DNA of 64,000 nucleotides from Bordetella pseudohinzii (lineage in GTDB: Bacteria > Pseudomonadota > Gammaproteobacteria > Burkholderiales > Burkholderiaceae_B), in the NCBI RefSeq assembly GCF_000657795.2, contig NZ_JHEP02000010.1, positions 124,001 to 188,000 on the forward strand. Reading direction: 5' to 3'. Within the stretch, counting starts at the first letter, position 1, and each line of letters starts with the position of its first letter. A program made the position numbers and the translations under genes. This document shows positions 8,463 to 15,821 of the stretch, piece after piece. The notes under the pieces are model-generated. The model worked only from the letters and a program-made list of their open reading frames with translations. It had not been told where the DNA came from and ran no database searches.

Positions 8463-8759
8463 TCACTTATGGGTCAACAGGTAATCACTGATGCGATCCA
8501 CGCTACGAGCCAAAGGGGCAATGGCTCGTTCAACGCTTTCCAAGCCGACTTTGACGGCTTTCATGTCGCCAGCCAGCTCGTTCACTACCGACTGATCCGG
8601 TAGGTGGCGCATCTGCTCTTCCAGCGCGGTGACCCGCTGCTGCAGCTTGCTGACATCTGCGGCATTGGCGGCATCACGCTTGGCCAGGTAGGCATAAATG
8701 CCCACTGCGCCGCTCACCAGGTATTGCAGCCAGGAAGAAACGTTCAAATCGAAGCTCAT
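8463..8759 (-). CDS. DUF2730 / Mu gp25-like membrane-linked coiled-coil protein
   Basis: A 98-residue protein of the DUF2730 type. It has one N-terminal hydrophobic segment (about residues 10-27, WLQYLVSGAVGIYAYLA), followed by a long coiled coil with heptads (KLQQRVTALEEQMRHL and further). It overlaps the outer spanin gene by four bases. Family members accompany lysis and packaging genes of Mu-like phages; the function is not known. A lysis-related role is possible from its anchor and its neighbours. Confidence 0.72.
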   Translation of the reverse strand: MSFDLNVSSWLQYLVSGAVGIYAYLAKRDAANAADVSKLQQRVTALEEQMRHLPDQSVVNELAGDMKAVKVGLESVERAIAPLARSVDRISDYLLTHK

Positions 8760-9022
8760 TGGCTTTCCCGCGGTCGATTGACGTGGTCCACGTAGTCGAT
8801 GAAGCGACCCGCACAGACACCGTAGAGGTCGTACATGCCCTTGAGCGCCATGGCCGCAGCGTCAGGGCTGTTATCGGTTGGCCGGATCACCGGCGGACAC
8901 CGCACCTCGTATTCCGCCGGCTGCACGTTGGTCGGCGGCATCGGCGGCGGCGGTAATGAGCCGCATGCTGTCAGCGTCAAAGCTGCACAGCACGCGCTCA
9001 TGGGCAGTCTTGGCGAGCGCAT
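8756..9022 (-). CDS. Rz1-like outer-membrane spanin lipoprotein
   Basis: An 88-residue Pro-rich lipoprotein. The signal peptide ends in a lipobox LTAC (Cys about residue 20) followed by GSLPPPPMPPTN, the proline-rich stretch seen in Rz1 proteins. The frame begins inside the inner spanin gene in a different register and runs past its end, the classic overlapping Rz/Rz1 arrangement. Together the two proteins would bridge the envelope and fuse or disrupt the outer membrane at lysis. Confidence 0.85.
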   Translation of the reverse strand: MRSPRLPMSACCAALTLTACGSLPPPPMPPTNVQPAEYEVRCPPVIRPTDNSPDAAAMALKGMYDLYGVCAGRFIDYVDHVNRPRESQ

Positions 9023-9278
9023 TTTTCAGTTCCTTGGTGGACGTCTTGTCGGCGACTTCAATGCGGGCCAGAGCCTCCCGCATTGCCTTGCTGGCAGCGT
9101 GGCTTTGCTGGATATCGTCCGCGACCTGGTTGAGCCTGGTACCGAGGCTCACCACTTCCGCGCGGTCGTGTTCGGCCTGAACGGCCAGCGCGCCGCTGTC
9201 GTAGCCGGCGTCATAGCCCAGCATCAGGGATATCGCTGCAATGACAAGTCCCGCGACTATTGACCAGGCCAGGTTCAT
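8871..9278 (-). CDS. Rz-like inner-membrane spanin
   Basis: A 135-residue protein with one N-terminal transmembrane segment (MNLAWSIVAGLVIAAISLML) followed by an alpha-helical periplasmic domain rich in Ala, Glu, Lys and Arg. The start at 9278 is chosen because it overlaps the endolysin stop by four bases (ATGA) and puts the membrane segment at the very N-terminus; a longer upstream frame reads through the endolysin gene and is not supported. It is paired with the nested Rz1-like lipoprotein. Confidence 0.85.
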   Translation of the reverse strand: MNLAWSIVAGLVIAAISLMLGYDAGYDSGALAVQAEHDRAEVVSLGTRLNQVADDIQQSHAASKAMREALARIEVADKTSTKELKNALAKTAHERVLCSFDADSMRLITAAADAADQRAAGGIRGAVSAGDPANR

Positions 9279-9910
9279 GAGCAGACCCCCAGCCCCCAGC
9301 CCGCCTGGATATAGGTCGGCTGGTGGTGATACAGAATGCGCTTCGGGTAGTCGCGGTTCTCGCGCCAATTGGCGGCGGAACGGCCGGCATTGACCTGTTC
9401 CACCGATCCGAACCAAACCAGCGGGTCGAGCCCCTTACTCGATGCCAGCTTCTTGTCGCGGTTCACCCATCCCAGCCCGCCGTTGTAGGCGGACAGGGCG
9501 AAAGCCCAGCGCTGGCATGCGCTGGCGGCTCGGATGCGCTCATAGAGCCACAGGTCGTAGGTCACCAGCGCCCGCATGGCCCAGCTCGGGTTGTAGGGGT
9601 CGTTAGAGGCCAGCGCCGGAAACAGACCAGCAATCCACTCGGCCGTGGCTGGCATGAACTGCGCCATGCCTTGGGCACCCACGGGTGACCTGGCATTGCT
9701 GCGCCAGCGGCTTTCCTGGTGAATCTGTGCGGCAAACATCGGCACCGGCGCGTCCATGCCAACCAGGGTGCGGGCATTGCGGGTCAGTTCGCTGCGGTGC
9801 TTCAGAGCAGCCTGGGGAACCTCTGCTGCCGGGACCGGCTGCACCGCGCAGGACGCGATAGCCAGCAGCACCGCACCGGACCAGGCCCGGCGTAGAAGGC
9901 GGCGCATCAT
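9275..9910 (-). CDS. Lytic transglycosylase endolysin (SLT family)
   Basis: A 211-residue soluble lytic transglycosylase-type enzyme, cleaving peptidoglycan glycan strands. The N-terminus is hydrophobic with a lipobox-like IASC (Cys about residue 21), so it is exported and may be tethered. The catalytic Glu is expected in AAQIHQESRWRSNARSPVGA (the family ES motif), followed by GMAQFMPATAEWI and ALSAYNGGLGWVNRD, all SLT hallmarks. It starts one base into the stop of the holin gene. This is the phage endolysin, like that of BcepMu. Confidence 0.9.
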   Translation of the reverse strand: MMRRLLRRAWSGAVLLAIASCAVQPVPAAEVPQAALKHRSELTRNARTLVGMDAPVPMFAAQIHQESRWRSNARSPVGAQGMAQFMPATAEWIAGLFPALASNDPYNPSWAMRALVTYDLWLYERIRAASACQRWAFALSAYNGGLGWVNRDKKLASSKGLDPLVWFGSVEQVNAGRSAANWRENRDYPKRILYHHQPTYIQAGWGLGVCS

Positions 9911-10290
9911 TACAGCCCCAGTGCAACGCCGACGACGACCCCGGCCACGATGATGGCGCGGCGCAGTGTGGCCGCAATGAACGCCCAGCGGTAAGTGTCT
10001 ACGATGGGGTAATCGACCTGGTTGAACTGGCCTTGATTGCCGCAGCGCCAGTCCGCGACCAGGTAGCCGTCAGGCCGAGCGTACGGGAACAGCGCGCGGT
10101 CCAGCCAGTAAGCGGCGACTGCCGCCAGGCTGATTAGCGACAGCTTGTAGATGACCACGGGCAGCTGGGCGGGCGAGACGGCAGCAATGGCTGCCACCAG
10201 GCAAACCGCCATCAAGATGAACGTGGTCAGGCGCGGCAGCAGCCGGCGAAACAGCGAAGGGGTCGAGGGAAAGTCGTGAGTGCGGGACAT
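9910..10290 (-). CDS. Putative holin (three membrane segments)
   Basis: A 126-residue protein with hydrophobic segments at about residues 21-41 (LTTFILMAVCLVAAIAAV), 46-66 (VVIYKLSLISLAAVAAYWL) and 107-126 (RAIIVAGVVVGVALGL). Between them a polar stretch contains PDGYLVADWRCGNQG, typical of the family IV-like holins of Mu-like phages. It is the first gene of the lysis cassette and touches the endolysin gene. GGAG precedes its ATG. A late-promoter element lies 33-81 bp upstream. Confidence 0.82.
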   Translation of the reverse strand: MSRTHDFPSTPSLFRRLLPRLTTFILMAVCLVAAIAAVSPAQLPVVIYKLSLISLAAVAAYWLDRALFPYARPDGYLVADWRCGNQGQFNQVDYPIVDTYRWAFIAATLRRAIIVAGVVVGVALGL

Positions 10291-10322
10291 GCGACGCTCC
10301 GGTAGTTGATGTCGGTGTACGT

Positions 10323-10371
10323 CGCCATTCTTGGCGAACCGACCCGGAGCGTCTTTTGAACGCGGGCAAAA
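10323..10371 (-). promoter_or_regulatory. Putative late promoter element, copy 2 (before holin)
   Basis: The minus strand carries TTTTG-N8-CAAAA (10354-10371), then 17 nt, then CGCCAAGAATGGCG (10323-10336). Both blocks and the spacing match copy 1 at 2120-2168, including the sequence inside the dyad (only one of eight bases differs). AAGAAT is a plausible -10, giving a start near 10320 and a leader of about 30 nt with a GGAG ribosome site before the holin ATG. Confidence 0.62.
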
Positions 10372-10383
10372 CTCGTATGAGCT

Positions 10384-10722
10384 TTATTCGTGGGCCAATT
10401 TTTGCAACAAGGCACCGGCGCCGCGCATGGCTGCACGGTAATCATTGGGAGCCAGTTCGCCGCAGTACATCTGAAAATTCCCAGCGTCGGTGTTATCGGC
10501 GCTGCCCGAAACCATGATGACCATTCTCCAAGCGCATGCTTGCACCGGGTCCTTGTCTTGTCCGGCATATGGAAGGTCGGTGTAGCCGAATGCGAGATTA
10601 CGCTGGGCCTGGTAGTCACCGGCTAGAGCTGCAGCTTTTACTTCCGCGTACGAGGCCGCGTCAGCGTTACTTGGTCCAATAACGACCAACAGGGGAATGA
10701 GATAGACAAGGAGTTGTCGCAT
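10384..10722 (-). CDS. Small secreted Sel1-like repeat protein (possible moron)
   Basis: A 112-residue protein with a clear signal peptide (MRQLLVYLIPLLVVIGPSNADA) and then a Sel1/TPR-like stretch (YAEVKAAALAGDYQAQRNLAFGY) with a short extension ending PVQACAWRMVIM. ATG 10722 is preferred over longer upstream starts because GGAAG precedes it and it gives the signal peptide. It has its own gap on both sides and lies between the repressor unit and the late lysis promoter. This is a typical place for a moron expressed from the prophage. Function unknown; periplasmic or host-modifying roles are possible. Confidence 0.68.
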   Translation of the reverse strand: MRQLLVYLIPLLVVIGPSNADAASYAEVKAAALAGDYQAQRNLAFGYTDLPYAGQDKDPVQACAWRMVIMVSGSADNTDAGNFQMYCGELAPNDYRAAMRGAGALLQKLAHE

Positions 10723-10804
10723 TTTTCTTCCAGCTGCGAACCAACAAATCACGAGGAAAATGCTGGTTATTTGGTTGCGATATTCGCTTTTGGTTACGTG
10801 CCAG

Positions 10805-11416
10805 CTAAAAAAACCGGCCCAAGATGAATCCAAGAAGAAGTGTGACCGCCAACCAATGCCATGTAAAGCGCCGCTCCGCTGGCAGCGGTGATGGCGCCAT
10901 CTTGGCGGGGTGTGTGGCTGGAGGCTCGTGCTCGTAGGCTGATTTCGGAGGAGCCCAGTCGTGTGCAAAGCCCAGGGTGGCTTGCAATTGTTCCCGCGTG
11001 AGCAGCTTGAACTGGCTGGTGCCGAAGTTGCGGCTGCAGAATAGCTCTACTTCGGCCCGGTTATCTTTCTCCGAGGAGACGCGTAGCACCTTGGAAACCA
11101 AGCCGCGCAATAGGCTTTCTTCGCGTCGTCCAGTCAGGTGATCCTTTAGAACCTGCTCAGCCAGATCGAATTGCGCTCGGGTTAGGTCTTGGACGCTTTT
11201 AACGCCAAGCTTCGCGTGAACGATTCGCCATACGTCCCACGGCTCATCGTCAAACTCCTCTGTGATCGTGCGCACCAGGTCGTTGAGGGCTCTTCGCTGC
11301 GCAGGGACTAAATCAGCACCAGGGTTTGAATCCGCTTCCGGCTTGACGAAGTTGAAATTGACGATGTCTCCTGCCGTGACCTGACCGACCTGGCCACGAA
11401 AAATCTGAGTCTCCAC
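10805..11416 (-). CDS. Membrane-anchored protein with ORF6C-like repeats and GQVGQ motif
   Basis: A 203-residue protein, not recognised as a named family as a whole. Residues 5-23 contain IFRGQVGQVTAGDIVNFNF, matching the C-terminus of the preceding repressor. The middle has two similar segments, WDVWRIVHAKLGVKSVQDLTRAQF (about 60-85) and ELFCSRNFGTSQFKLLTREQL (about 120-145), each resembling the ORF6C domain of phage antirepressors. The last 20 residues (WHWLAVTLLLGFILGRFF) form a C-terminal membrane anchor. The start is GTG, 2 bp after the repressor stop, so the two are co-translated from the lysogenic promoter. Superinfection exclusion or repressor control are both possible. Confidence 0.6.
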   Translation of the reverse strand: METQIFRGQVGQVTAGDIVNFNFVKPEADSNPGADLVPAQRRALNDLVRTITEEFDDEPWDVWRIVHAKLGVKSVQDLTRAQFDLAEQVLKDHLTGRREESLLRGLVSKVLRVSSEKDNRAEVELFCSRNFGTSQFKLLTREQLQATLGFAHDWAPPKSAYEHEPPATHPAKMAPSPLPAERRFTWHWLAVTLLLGFILGRFF

Positions 11417-11418
11417 TG

Positions 11419-11853
11419 TTATTTCTTCCTCTTGCTGCCGCCCATATTGATGGTCGTACCCTCTTGTGGAGCGTCGACATACTGACCCACCTGGCCGTGG
11501 AAAACCTGTTTCACACGCTTGGATGGCATGGGCACCGATGGCGCGTGGCCACCTGACAATAAAACCGCGAGCGCCGAATTTCTTACCTGCGGCGGCGCAT
11601 CCCGATAGTGCTGAAGCAACACCAGCTCGTCTGCTGTCAATGATGGCGCAGCAGCTCCTCGGTGGCCCGTAATGACGTAGCCAACGTCAATGCCGATGCG
11701 GGCCACGGCCGCCAGATAGGCGGTATCCGGCGAGCGCACGCCTTTTTCGTAGTTGATCTGCGCCAACTTTCGAACGCCCCCTACCTCGCCAAGGGCCGCT
11801 TGGCTAAGGCTTAGCCGCTCTCGTTCCTCACGAAGACGGTCGCCGATATCCAA
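11419..11853 (-). CDS. C1-like phage repressor (HTH_XRE)
   Basis: A 144-residue repressor. Residues 3-60 form a Cro/C1 helix-turn-helix (RLREERERLSLSQAALGEVGG, then NYEKGVRSPDTAYLAAVARIG and VGYVITG). The C-terminal tail (117-137) contains VFHGQVGQYVDAP and TTINM, a motif shared with the next protein and probably used for oligomerisation. The start codon is TTG, 8 nt after GGAGG; a weak codon with a strong ribosome site suits a tightly balanced repressor. It faces the early genes across a 107-bp control region and would hold the early promoter off in the lysogen. Confidence 0.85.
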   Translation of the reverse strand: MDIGDRLREERERLSLSQAALGEVGGVRKLAQINYEKGVRSPDTAYLAAVARIGIDVGYVITGHRGAAAPSLTADELVLLQHYRDAPPQVRNSALAVLLSGGHAPSVPMPSKRVKQVFHGQVGQYVDAPQEGTTINMGGSKRKK

Positions 11854-11873
11854 AAGAATCCTCCAAATGCGAC

Positions 11874-11902
11874 TTGACAGGTATTCATTCGAATACCATA
11901 AT
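11874..11902 (+). promoter_or_regulatory. Early (lytic) promoter with operator between -35 and -10
   Basis: A TTGACA -35 (11874-11879) and CATAAT -10 (11897-11902) are separated by exactly 17 bp. The spacer is filled by the perfect inverted repeat GGTATTCATTCGAATACC (7-bp arms, 11880-11897). A repressor dimer here would block polymerase directly. The promoter reads into the gp16-like gene and the transposase operon. Confidence 0.82.
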
Positions 11903-11910
11903 CACATCGC

Positions 11911-11943
11911 ACCAGTTAACACCACGCCGTACCAGTTCACACA
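11911..11943 (+). repeat. Tandem ACCAGTT direct repeats in the early leader
   Basis: ACCAGTTAACACC (11911-11923) and ACCAGTTCACACA (11931-11943) repeat at a 20-bp interval, just downstream of the predicted early transcription start and before the gp16-like gene. Two helical turns of spacing suggests a same-face binding site, for example for the gp16-like protein acting as a Cro/Ner-type negative regulator. Confidence 0.5.
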
Positions 11944-11960
11944 AACCGGGACGTATCACC

Positions 11961-12185
11961 ATGACCAAAACCCGCAAGCAAGTCCGCGAGGAGCTGCAAC
12001 GCAAGGGCATTCCGTTGTCCGCCATAGCCCGGCGGCACAACTTCAATGCCAATCTGCTGTACGCCATCATCAACGACGACGACGCGAACCCGAAGCGCAA
12101 ATGCCGCTTCGGCGAATCGCACAACATCGCCGTGACTCTCGGCCTGAAAGAGGGCGAGCTGGTCCGCCAGCCTATCGCTGCATGA
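11961..12185 (+). CDS. BcepMu gp16-family DNA-binding protein
   Basis: A 74-residue helix-turn-helix protein. The pattern KTRKQVREELQRKGIPLSAIARRHNF, then AIINDD and HNIAVTLGLKEGE matches the BcepMu gp16 family of phage-associated proteins. It is the first gene of the early operon, the position of Ner/Cro in other Mu-like phages. So it may turn down early transcription or the repressor. ATG 11961 is preferred: the longer frame begins at the TTG of the -35 box and would overlap the promoter. Confidence 0.8.
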   Translation: MTKTRKQVREELQRKGIPLSAIARRHNFNANLLYAIINDDDANPKRKCRFGESHNIAVTLGLKEGELVRQPIAA

Positions 12186-12345
12186 CCGGCCTTATGCCTT
12201 CGTTCGTCGTCGCTGGTCCCCTAGTCGGTGCCTCCGAGTTATTCACACTACCCGCATTATGCAGGCAGAAAAGCTTTTGTGAAGGGCAAAAAACCGACTT
12301 TGTTTGGACGCAGCTTTCCCTAATTTGCATTGGGGATTTCTAGAA
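12186..12345. other. 160-bp gap in the early operon
   Basis: No gene is visible. The stretch is AT-richer than its neighbours (around TTTTGTGAAGGGCAAAAAACC, 12272-12291) and may hold a promoter or processing site for the next gene. No strong -35/-10 pair could be fixed. Confidence 0.3.
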
Positions 12346-12819
12346 ATGCGCCGAAATTGGAAGTCGGTCTACCCGACGAGCCTGCTGGATGCCTTGCGCC
12401 TGGCCAAGGATTTCGCCCGCGAGAAGCGCAATTTCTCGGTCGAGCGCATCGCCGACCTGATGGGCGTCAGCCATGACGTTCTCTACAAATGGCTGGCCAC
12501 CGGCCGCATGCCGGCCAACATGATCCCCCCCTACGAGCACGCATGCGGCTGCACGTTTGTGTCCCGCTGGCTGGCTACCTCGACCGGCAAGCTCGTCATC
12601 GACATCCCTGCGGGCAAGGCCGCCACCACTCAGGAAATGCACACGCTGCAGGCGGTTCTGCATGACACGGTCGGCAAGCTCCTCGGCTTCTACGACGGTA
12701 GCGCCGCATCAGAGGACGTTCTGGCCGTCGTCCAGCGCGGTCTGGAAGGCTTGGCCTGGCATCGCCAGAACGTCCTGCAACACGAAACCCCCCAGCTTGA
12801 CTTCGGAGCCCCGCAATGA
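12346..12819 (+). CDS. Phage early regulator with helix-turn-helix
   Basis: A 157-residue protein. Residues 15-55 contain DALRLAKDFAREKRNFSVERI, then ADLMGVSHDVLYKWLATGRMP, a helix-turn-helix. The following part (ANMIPPYEHACGCTFVSRWLA) and helical C-terminus resemble CII-like regulators found after the ner/gp16 gene in BcepMu-type phages. ATG 12346 is preferred to the upstream ATG 12304 because GGGGA stands 9 nt before it. The stop overlaps the next gene (ATGA). The exact target is unknown. Confidence 0.6.
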   Translation: MRRNWKSVYPTSLLDALRLAKDFAREKRNFSVERIADLMGVSHDVLYKWLATGRMPANMIPPYEHACGCTFVSRWLATSTGKLVIDIPAGKAATTQEMHTLQAVLHDTVGKLLGFYDGSAASEDVLAVVQRGLEGLAWHRQNVLQHETPQLDFGAPQ

Positions 12820-13121
12820 GTCGCACCGCCGTTTGCTCGTCCGCGCAGCGTGTCCTGCGCATCTGGAAGGCCCTGCGTGGTCACACGCTAACTGGCCTGT
12901 CCAATCAGGAGATCGCCCAACGGGCGTCGGAATCCCCGGCCAATGTCACGCGCGCGCTGGCCACCCTGATGGCTGAGGGCCTGGTCGTCAAGTACGAGAC
13001 CGGCCGCTATGCCCATGGCATCGCCACGCTGCAGATCGCCCAGGCGCACGCCAATCACTGTGACCAGCTAACGACCCGCATGGCCGAAGTCAACCAGCGT
13101 ATTGCCGCTGGAGTCCAGTAA
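12816..13121 (+). CDS. Small IclR/MarR-like winged-helix protein
   Basis: A 101-residue protein beginning MSRTAVCSSAQRVLRIWKAL. LSNQEIAQRASESPANVTRAL and MAEGLVVKYETGRYAHGIAT form a winged helix similar to the DNA-binding part of IclR-type regulators. The C-terminal helix may dimerise. It overlaps the previous gene by 4 bp, so the two are translationally coupled. A role in early gene control is inferred. Confidence 0.6.
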   Translation: MSRTAVCSSAQRVLRIWKALRGHTLTGLSNQEIAQRASESPANVTRALATLMAEGLVVKYETGRYAHGIATLQIAQAHANHCDQLTTRMAEVNQRIAAGVQ

Positions 13122-13139
13122 CCAAGGAGAAAGCGCCAA

Positions 13140-14033
13140 ATGGCACGCACAAAGAACATCCTCGCCAAAGACGGCATCGAACCGCAAATCGATGGCGACG
13201 CCCTGGTCGCCGCACAGGCGGCTGCTGCGGAACGCAGCGCCTTGGTACTTCAGCAATTCGGCGACGGCTTGCCGTACGAGCGCGCCCGCCTGGTCAACGA
13301 GGCCAGGTTCTATATGGCGCAGTCCGCCGAGGCGATGCTGGAGGCCGGCAAGCGGTTGATCCTCATGAAGGAACACGAGCCGCATGGAGATTTCATCCAG
13401 ATCGTCGAGGATCAGCTTGGAATTGGTGCCCGGGTCGCCCAACACATGATGCGGGCCGCACTGAAGTACCTCTCGCCCCAACTGGAGTCAAAAGCGAAAG
13501 CGCTTTCGCTTTTGGGCAAGACCAAGCTCCTGGAGCTGGTGACGGAGTCGGACGAAGACCTCGCGGCCCTGGCTGACGGGGGCACCATCGCTGGCCTGAC
13601 CTTGGACGAGATCGACACGATGACGTCGCGGGAGCTGAAGGCCGCGCTGCGCGAAGCCCGCGACGAGGGCAAGGCGAAAGACCAGCTGCTGGCCGACAAG
13701 AACACCAAGCTGGACAAGATGCAGGCCGACCTGAGCAGCTTGAAGCGGCGGATCAAGGCGACATCCCCGGACGAGCAGGCAGAGCAGCTGCGCCGCGAGT
13801 TCACCGCCGAAGCGCACGCCGTGGAACATAGCATCCGTCAGGCCCTGAAGGACGGTATCGAAAAGCTGCAGCAGCATGCGGCCGAAGCCGGCCAGGCCGA
13901 CACCTCGCACAACACCTTCATCGCTGCCTCGCTGGCGACTGTCCGCCAGGCTCTCGCCGACCTGCATGCCGAGTTCGGCCTGGCCGAGGTTGCGGTATCC
14001 GAAGACACGCCCGCCTGGGTGAATGGGGAATAA
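13140..14033 (+). CDS. DUF3102-type protein with coiled coil
   Basis: A 297-residue protein of the DUF3102 type. Residues 45-130 (ERARLVNEARFYMAQSAEAM, AGKRLILMKEHEPHGDF, AQHMMRAALKYL) form the conserved helical domain found beside transposase genes of BcepMu-like phages. Residues 165-215 form a Lys/Asp-rich coiled coil (AKDQLLADKNTKLDKMQADL). Its stop is 2 bp before the transposase gene. The function is unknown; co-occurrence with TnpA/TnpB hints at a transposition or replication accessory role. Confidence 0.7.
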   Translation: MARTKNILAKDGIEPQIDGDALVAAQAAAAERSALVLQQFGDGLPYERARLVNEARFYMAQSAEAMLEAGKRLILMKEHEPHGDFIQIVEDQLGIGARVAQHMMRAALKYLSPQLESKAKALSLLGKTKLLELVTESDEDLAALADGGTIAGLTLDEIDTMTSRELKAALREARDEGKAKDQLLADKNTKLDKMQADLSSLKRRIKATSPDEQAEQLRREFTAEAHAVEHSIRQALKDGIEKLQQHAAEAGQADTSHNTFIAASLATVRQALADLHAEFGLAEVAVSEDTPAWVNGE

Positions 14034-14035
14034 CC

Positions 14036-15811
14036 ATGGGCGCGGTCCTGACCGAAGAACTGTCGGCCGTGGCCCAAGTGTGGCGCGCGGCCCCACATGG
14101 ATGCAAGGGTGAGATTTTGGACAGCGCCTGCCAGCGCCTTGGCATCGCCCGCGCAACACTGCATCGCCGGCTGAAGGAGATCGTCGTGACCGAGCCGCGC
14201 AAGCGCCGCAGTGATGCCGGCCAAATGGCCCTCTCGCTGGACGACGCCAAGCTGATCTCCGCCGTTCTGATGGAGCATATGCGCAAGAACGGCAAGCAGC
14301 TCAAGAGCGTATCCGATGCTGTTGCCATGCTGCGGGCCAATGGCTTGATCGACGCCACGCGCGTGGATGCCGTCTCCGGCGAAGTCGCCGCGCTTTCCGA
14401 TTCCGCCATTCTGCGGGCGCTGCGCCAGTATCGCCTGCATCCCGGCCAGCTGCTTGCGCCTGCGCCGGCCACCAGCATGCGCAGCCTGTACCCCAACCAT
14501 GTCTGGCAGATCGACGCATCGCGGTGCGTGCTGTACTACCTGGCGCGCCAAGGCAAGGACAATGGGCTGCGTATCGCCGATCATCGTGAGTTCTACAAGA
14601 ACAAGCCTGCCAACCTGGTCAAGGCGGTGAACGACGCGCTGTGGCGCTACGTCATCACCGACCACACCAGCAGCGCAACCTACGCCGACTACGTCACCGG
14701 CGGCGAGACCGGCGAGAACCTAGCCGACGTGTTCATCCGCGCGATGTGCCAGCGCGTTGGCGAGGCGATGTATGGCGTGCCCGCGATGGTGATGCTGGAC
14801 CCGGGCAGCGCGAACACGGGCGCCATCTTCCGCAACCTGTGCCAGGCGCTGCGCGTGCGTGTGCAGATCAACCAGCCAGGCAACCCTCGCGCAAAGGGCC
14901 AGGTCGAAAAGGCCCAGGATCTGGTCGAGCGCTCGTTCGAGTCCACGCTGAAGCTGCTGGCCTTGGACCAGGTCGACACGCTGGAGAAAATCAACGCGCT
15001 ATGCGCCCGGTGGCGCCGCTGGTTCAACGGCAGCCATATCCATACACGGCATGGCATGACGCGCGATGCAGCCTGGCTACACATCACGTCAGACCAGCTC
15101 ATCATTCCGCCCTCGGCCGAGGTCATGCGCGAACTGGCTCTGTCCGATCCGGTCTCGCGCGTGGTGACAACCATGCTGCGGGTGAACTTCGAAGGGGCCG
15201 AATACAACGCGGCCAATGTCCCAGGCGTCTGCGTGGGCGAGAAGCTGATGGTGTGCCGCAACCCCTGGCGGGACGACAGCATCAACGCCATCGGAGCCGG
15301 CAAAGACGGCCACGTCGTCTACCACATCCTGGAGCGCGTCGTTCTCGACGAGTTCGGCCAGGTGGCTGAAGCGCCGGTTATCGGGGAATCCTACCAGCGC
15401 CATGCCGACACGCCCGTGCAGAGCAATCTCAAGGAACTGGAACTGCTTGCCACTGGCGCCCACAACCTGGAACAGGCTGCTGCGGCGCGCAAGGCCAAGG
15501 CCGTCCCATTCGGCGGGCAGATCGACCCCTTCAAACACATCGACGACGCCCAGGTCCCCAGCGCAATGCCGCGCCGAGGCACGGCTCATGAGTTGACAGC
15601 GCCAATCGTGCAGCTGCCGCCGCTGACCCACATCCAGGCTGCCAAGCAGCTCAAGGGTCGATTCCCTGACTGGTCGAGCGCGCATTACAGCTGGCTGCAG
15701 GGCCGCTATCCCGAGGGCATTCCGGCCGACGACCTCGATCAGGTCGCCGCCGAACTTTCCGCCGCAATGCGGCCGGCCCAAGCACCCACGCGCACGCTGC
15801 GCGTCGCCTAA
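14036..15811 (+). CDS. tnpA: Transposase A, D,D(35)E (Mu A / rve superfamily)
   Basis: A 591-residue DDE recombinase that cuts and joins phage ends during integration and replicative transposition. The N-terminal third contains HTH-like DNA-binding segments. The catalytic triad is visible as D160 (VWQIDASRC), D255 (MLDPGSANT) and E291 (KGQVEKAQD); D255 to E291 gives the classic D(35)E spacing. The C-terminal region resembles Mu-transposase C-terminal and target/partner-binding parts. The ATG overlaps no gene but is 2 bp after the DUF3102 stop. The likely target sites are the repeats near 21118-21179. Confidence 0.93.
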   Translation: MGAVLTEELSAVAQVWRAAPHGCKGEILDSACQRLGIARATLHRRLKEIVVTEPRKRRSDAGQMALSLDDAKLISAVLMEHMRKNGKQLKSVSDAVAMLRANGLIDATRVDAVSGEVAALSDSAILRALRQYRLHPGQLLAPAPATSMRSLYPNHVWQIDASRCVLYYLARQGKDNGLRIADHREFYKNKPANLVKAVNDALWRYVITDHTSSATYADYVTGGETGENLADVFIRAMCQRVGEAMYGVPAMVMLDPGSANTGAIFRNLCQALRVRVQINQPGNPRAKGQVEKAQDLVERSFESTLKLLALDQVDTLEKINALCARWRRWFNGSHIHTRHGMTRDAAWLHITSDQLIIPPSAEVMRELALSDPVSRVVTTMLRVNFEGAEYNAANVPGVCVGEKLMVCRNPWRDDSINAIGAGKDGHVVYHILERVVLDEFGQVAEAPVIGESYQRHADTPVQSNLKELELLATGAHNLEQAAAARKAKAVPFGGQIDPFKHIDDAQVPSAMPRRGTAHELTAPIVQLPPLTHIQAAKQLKGRFPDWSSAHYSWLQGRYPEGIPADDLDQVAAELSAAMRPAQAPTRTLRVA

Positions 15812-15821
15812 AGGAGGGGCG

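Noticed and set aside
10895..10907. A third copy of the CGCCATCTTGGCG block
   Set aside because: No TTTTG-N8-CAAAA dyad is found at the 17-nt spacing; it lies within the coding sequence of 10805-11416 and is probably chance.
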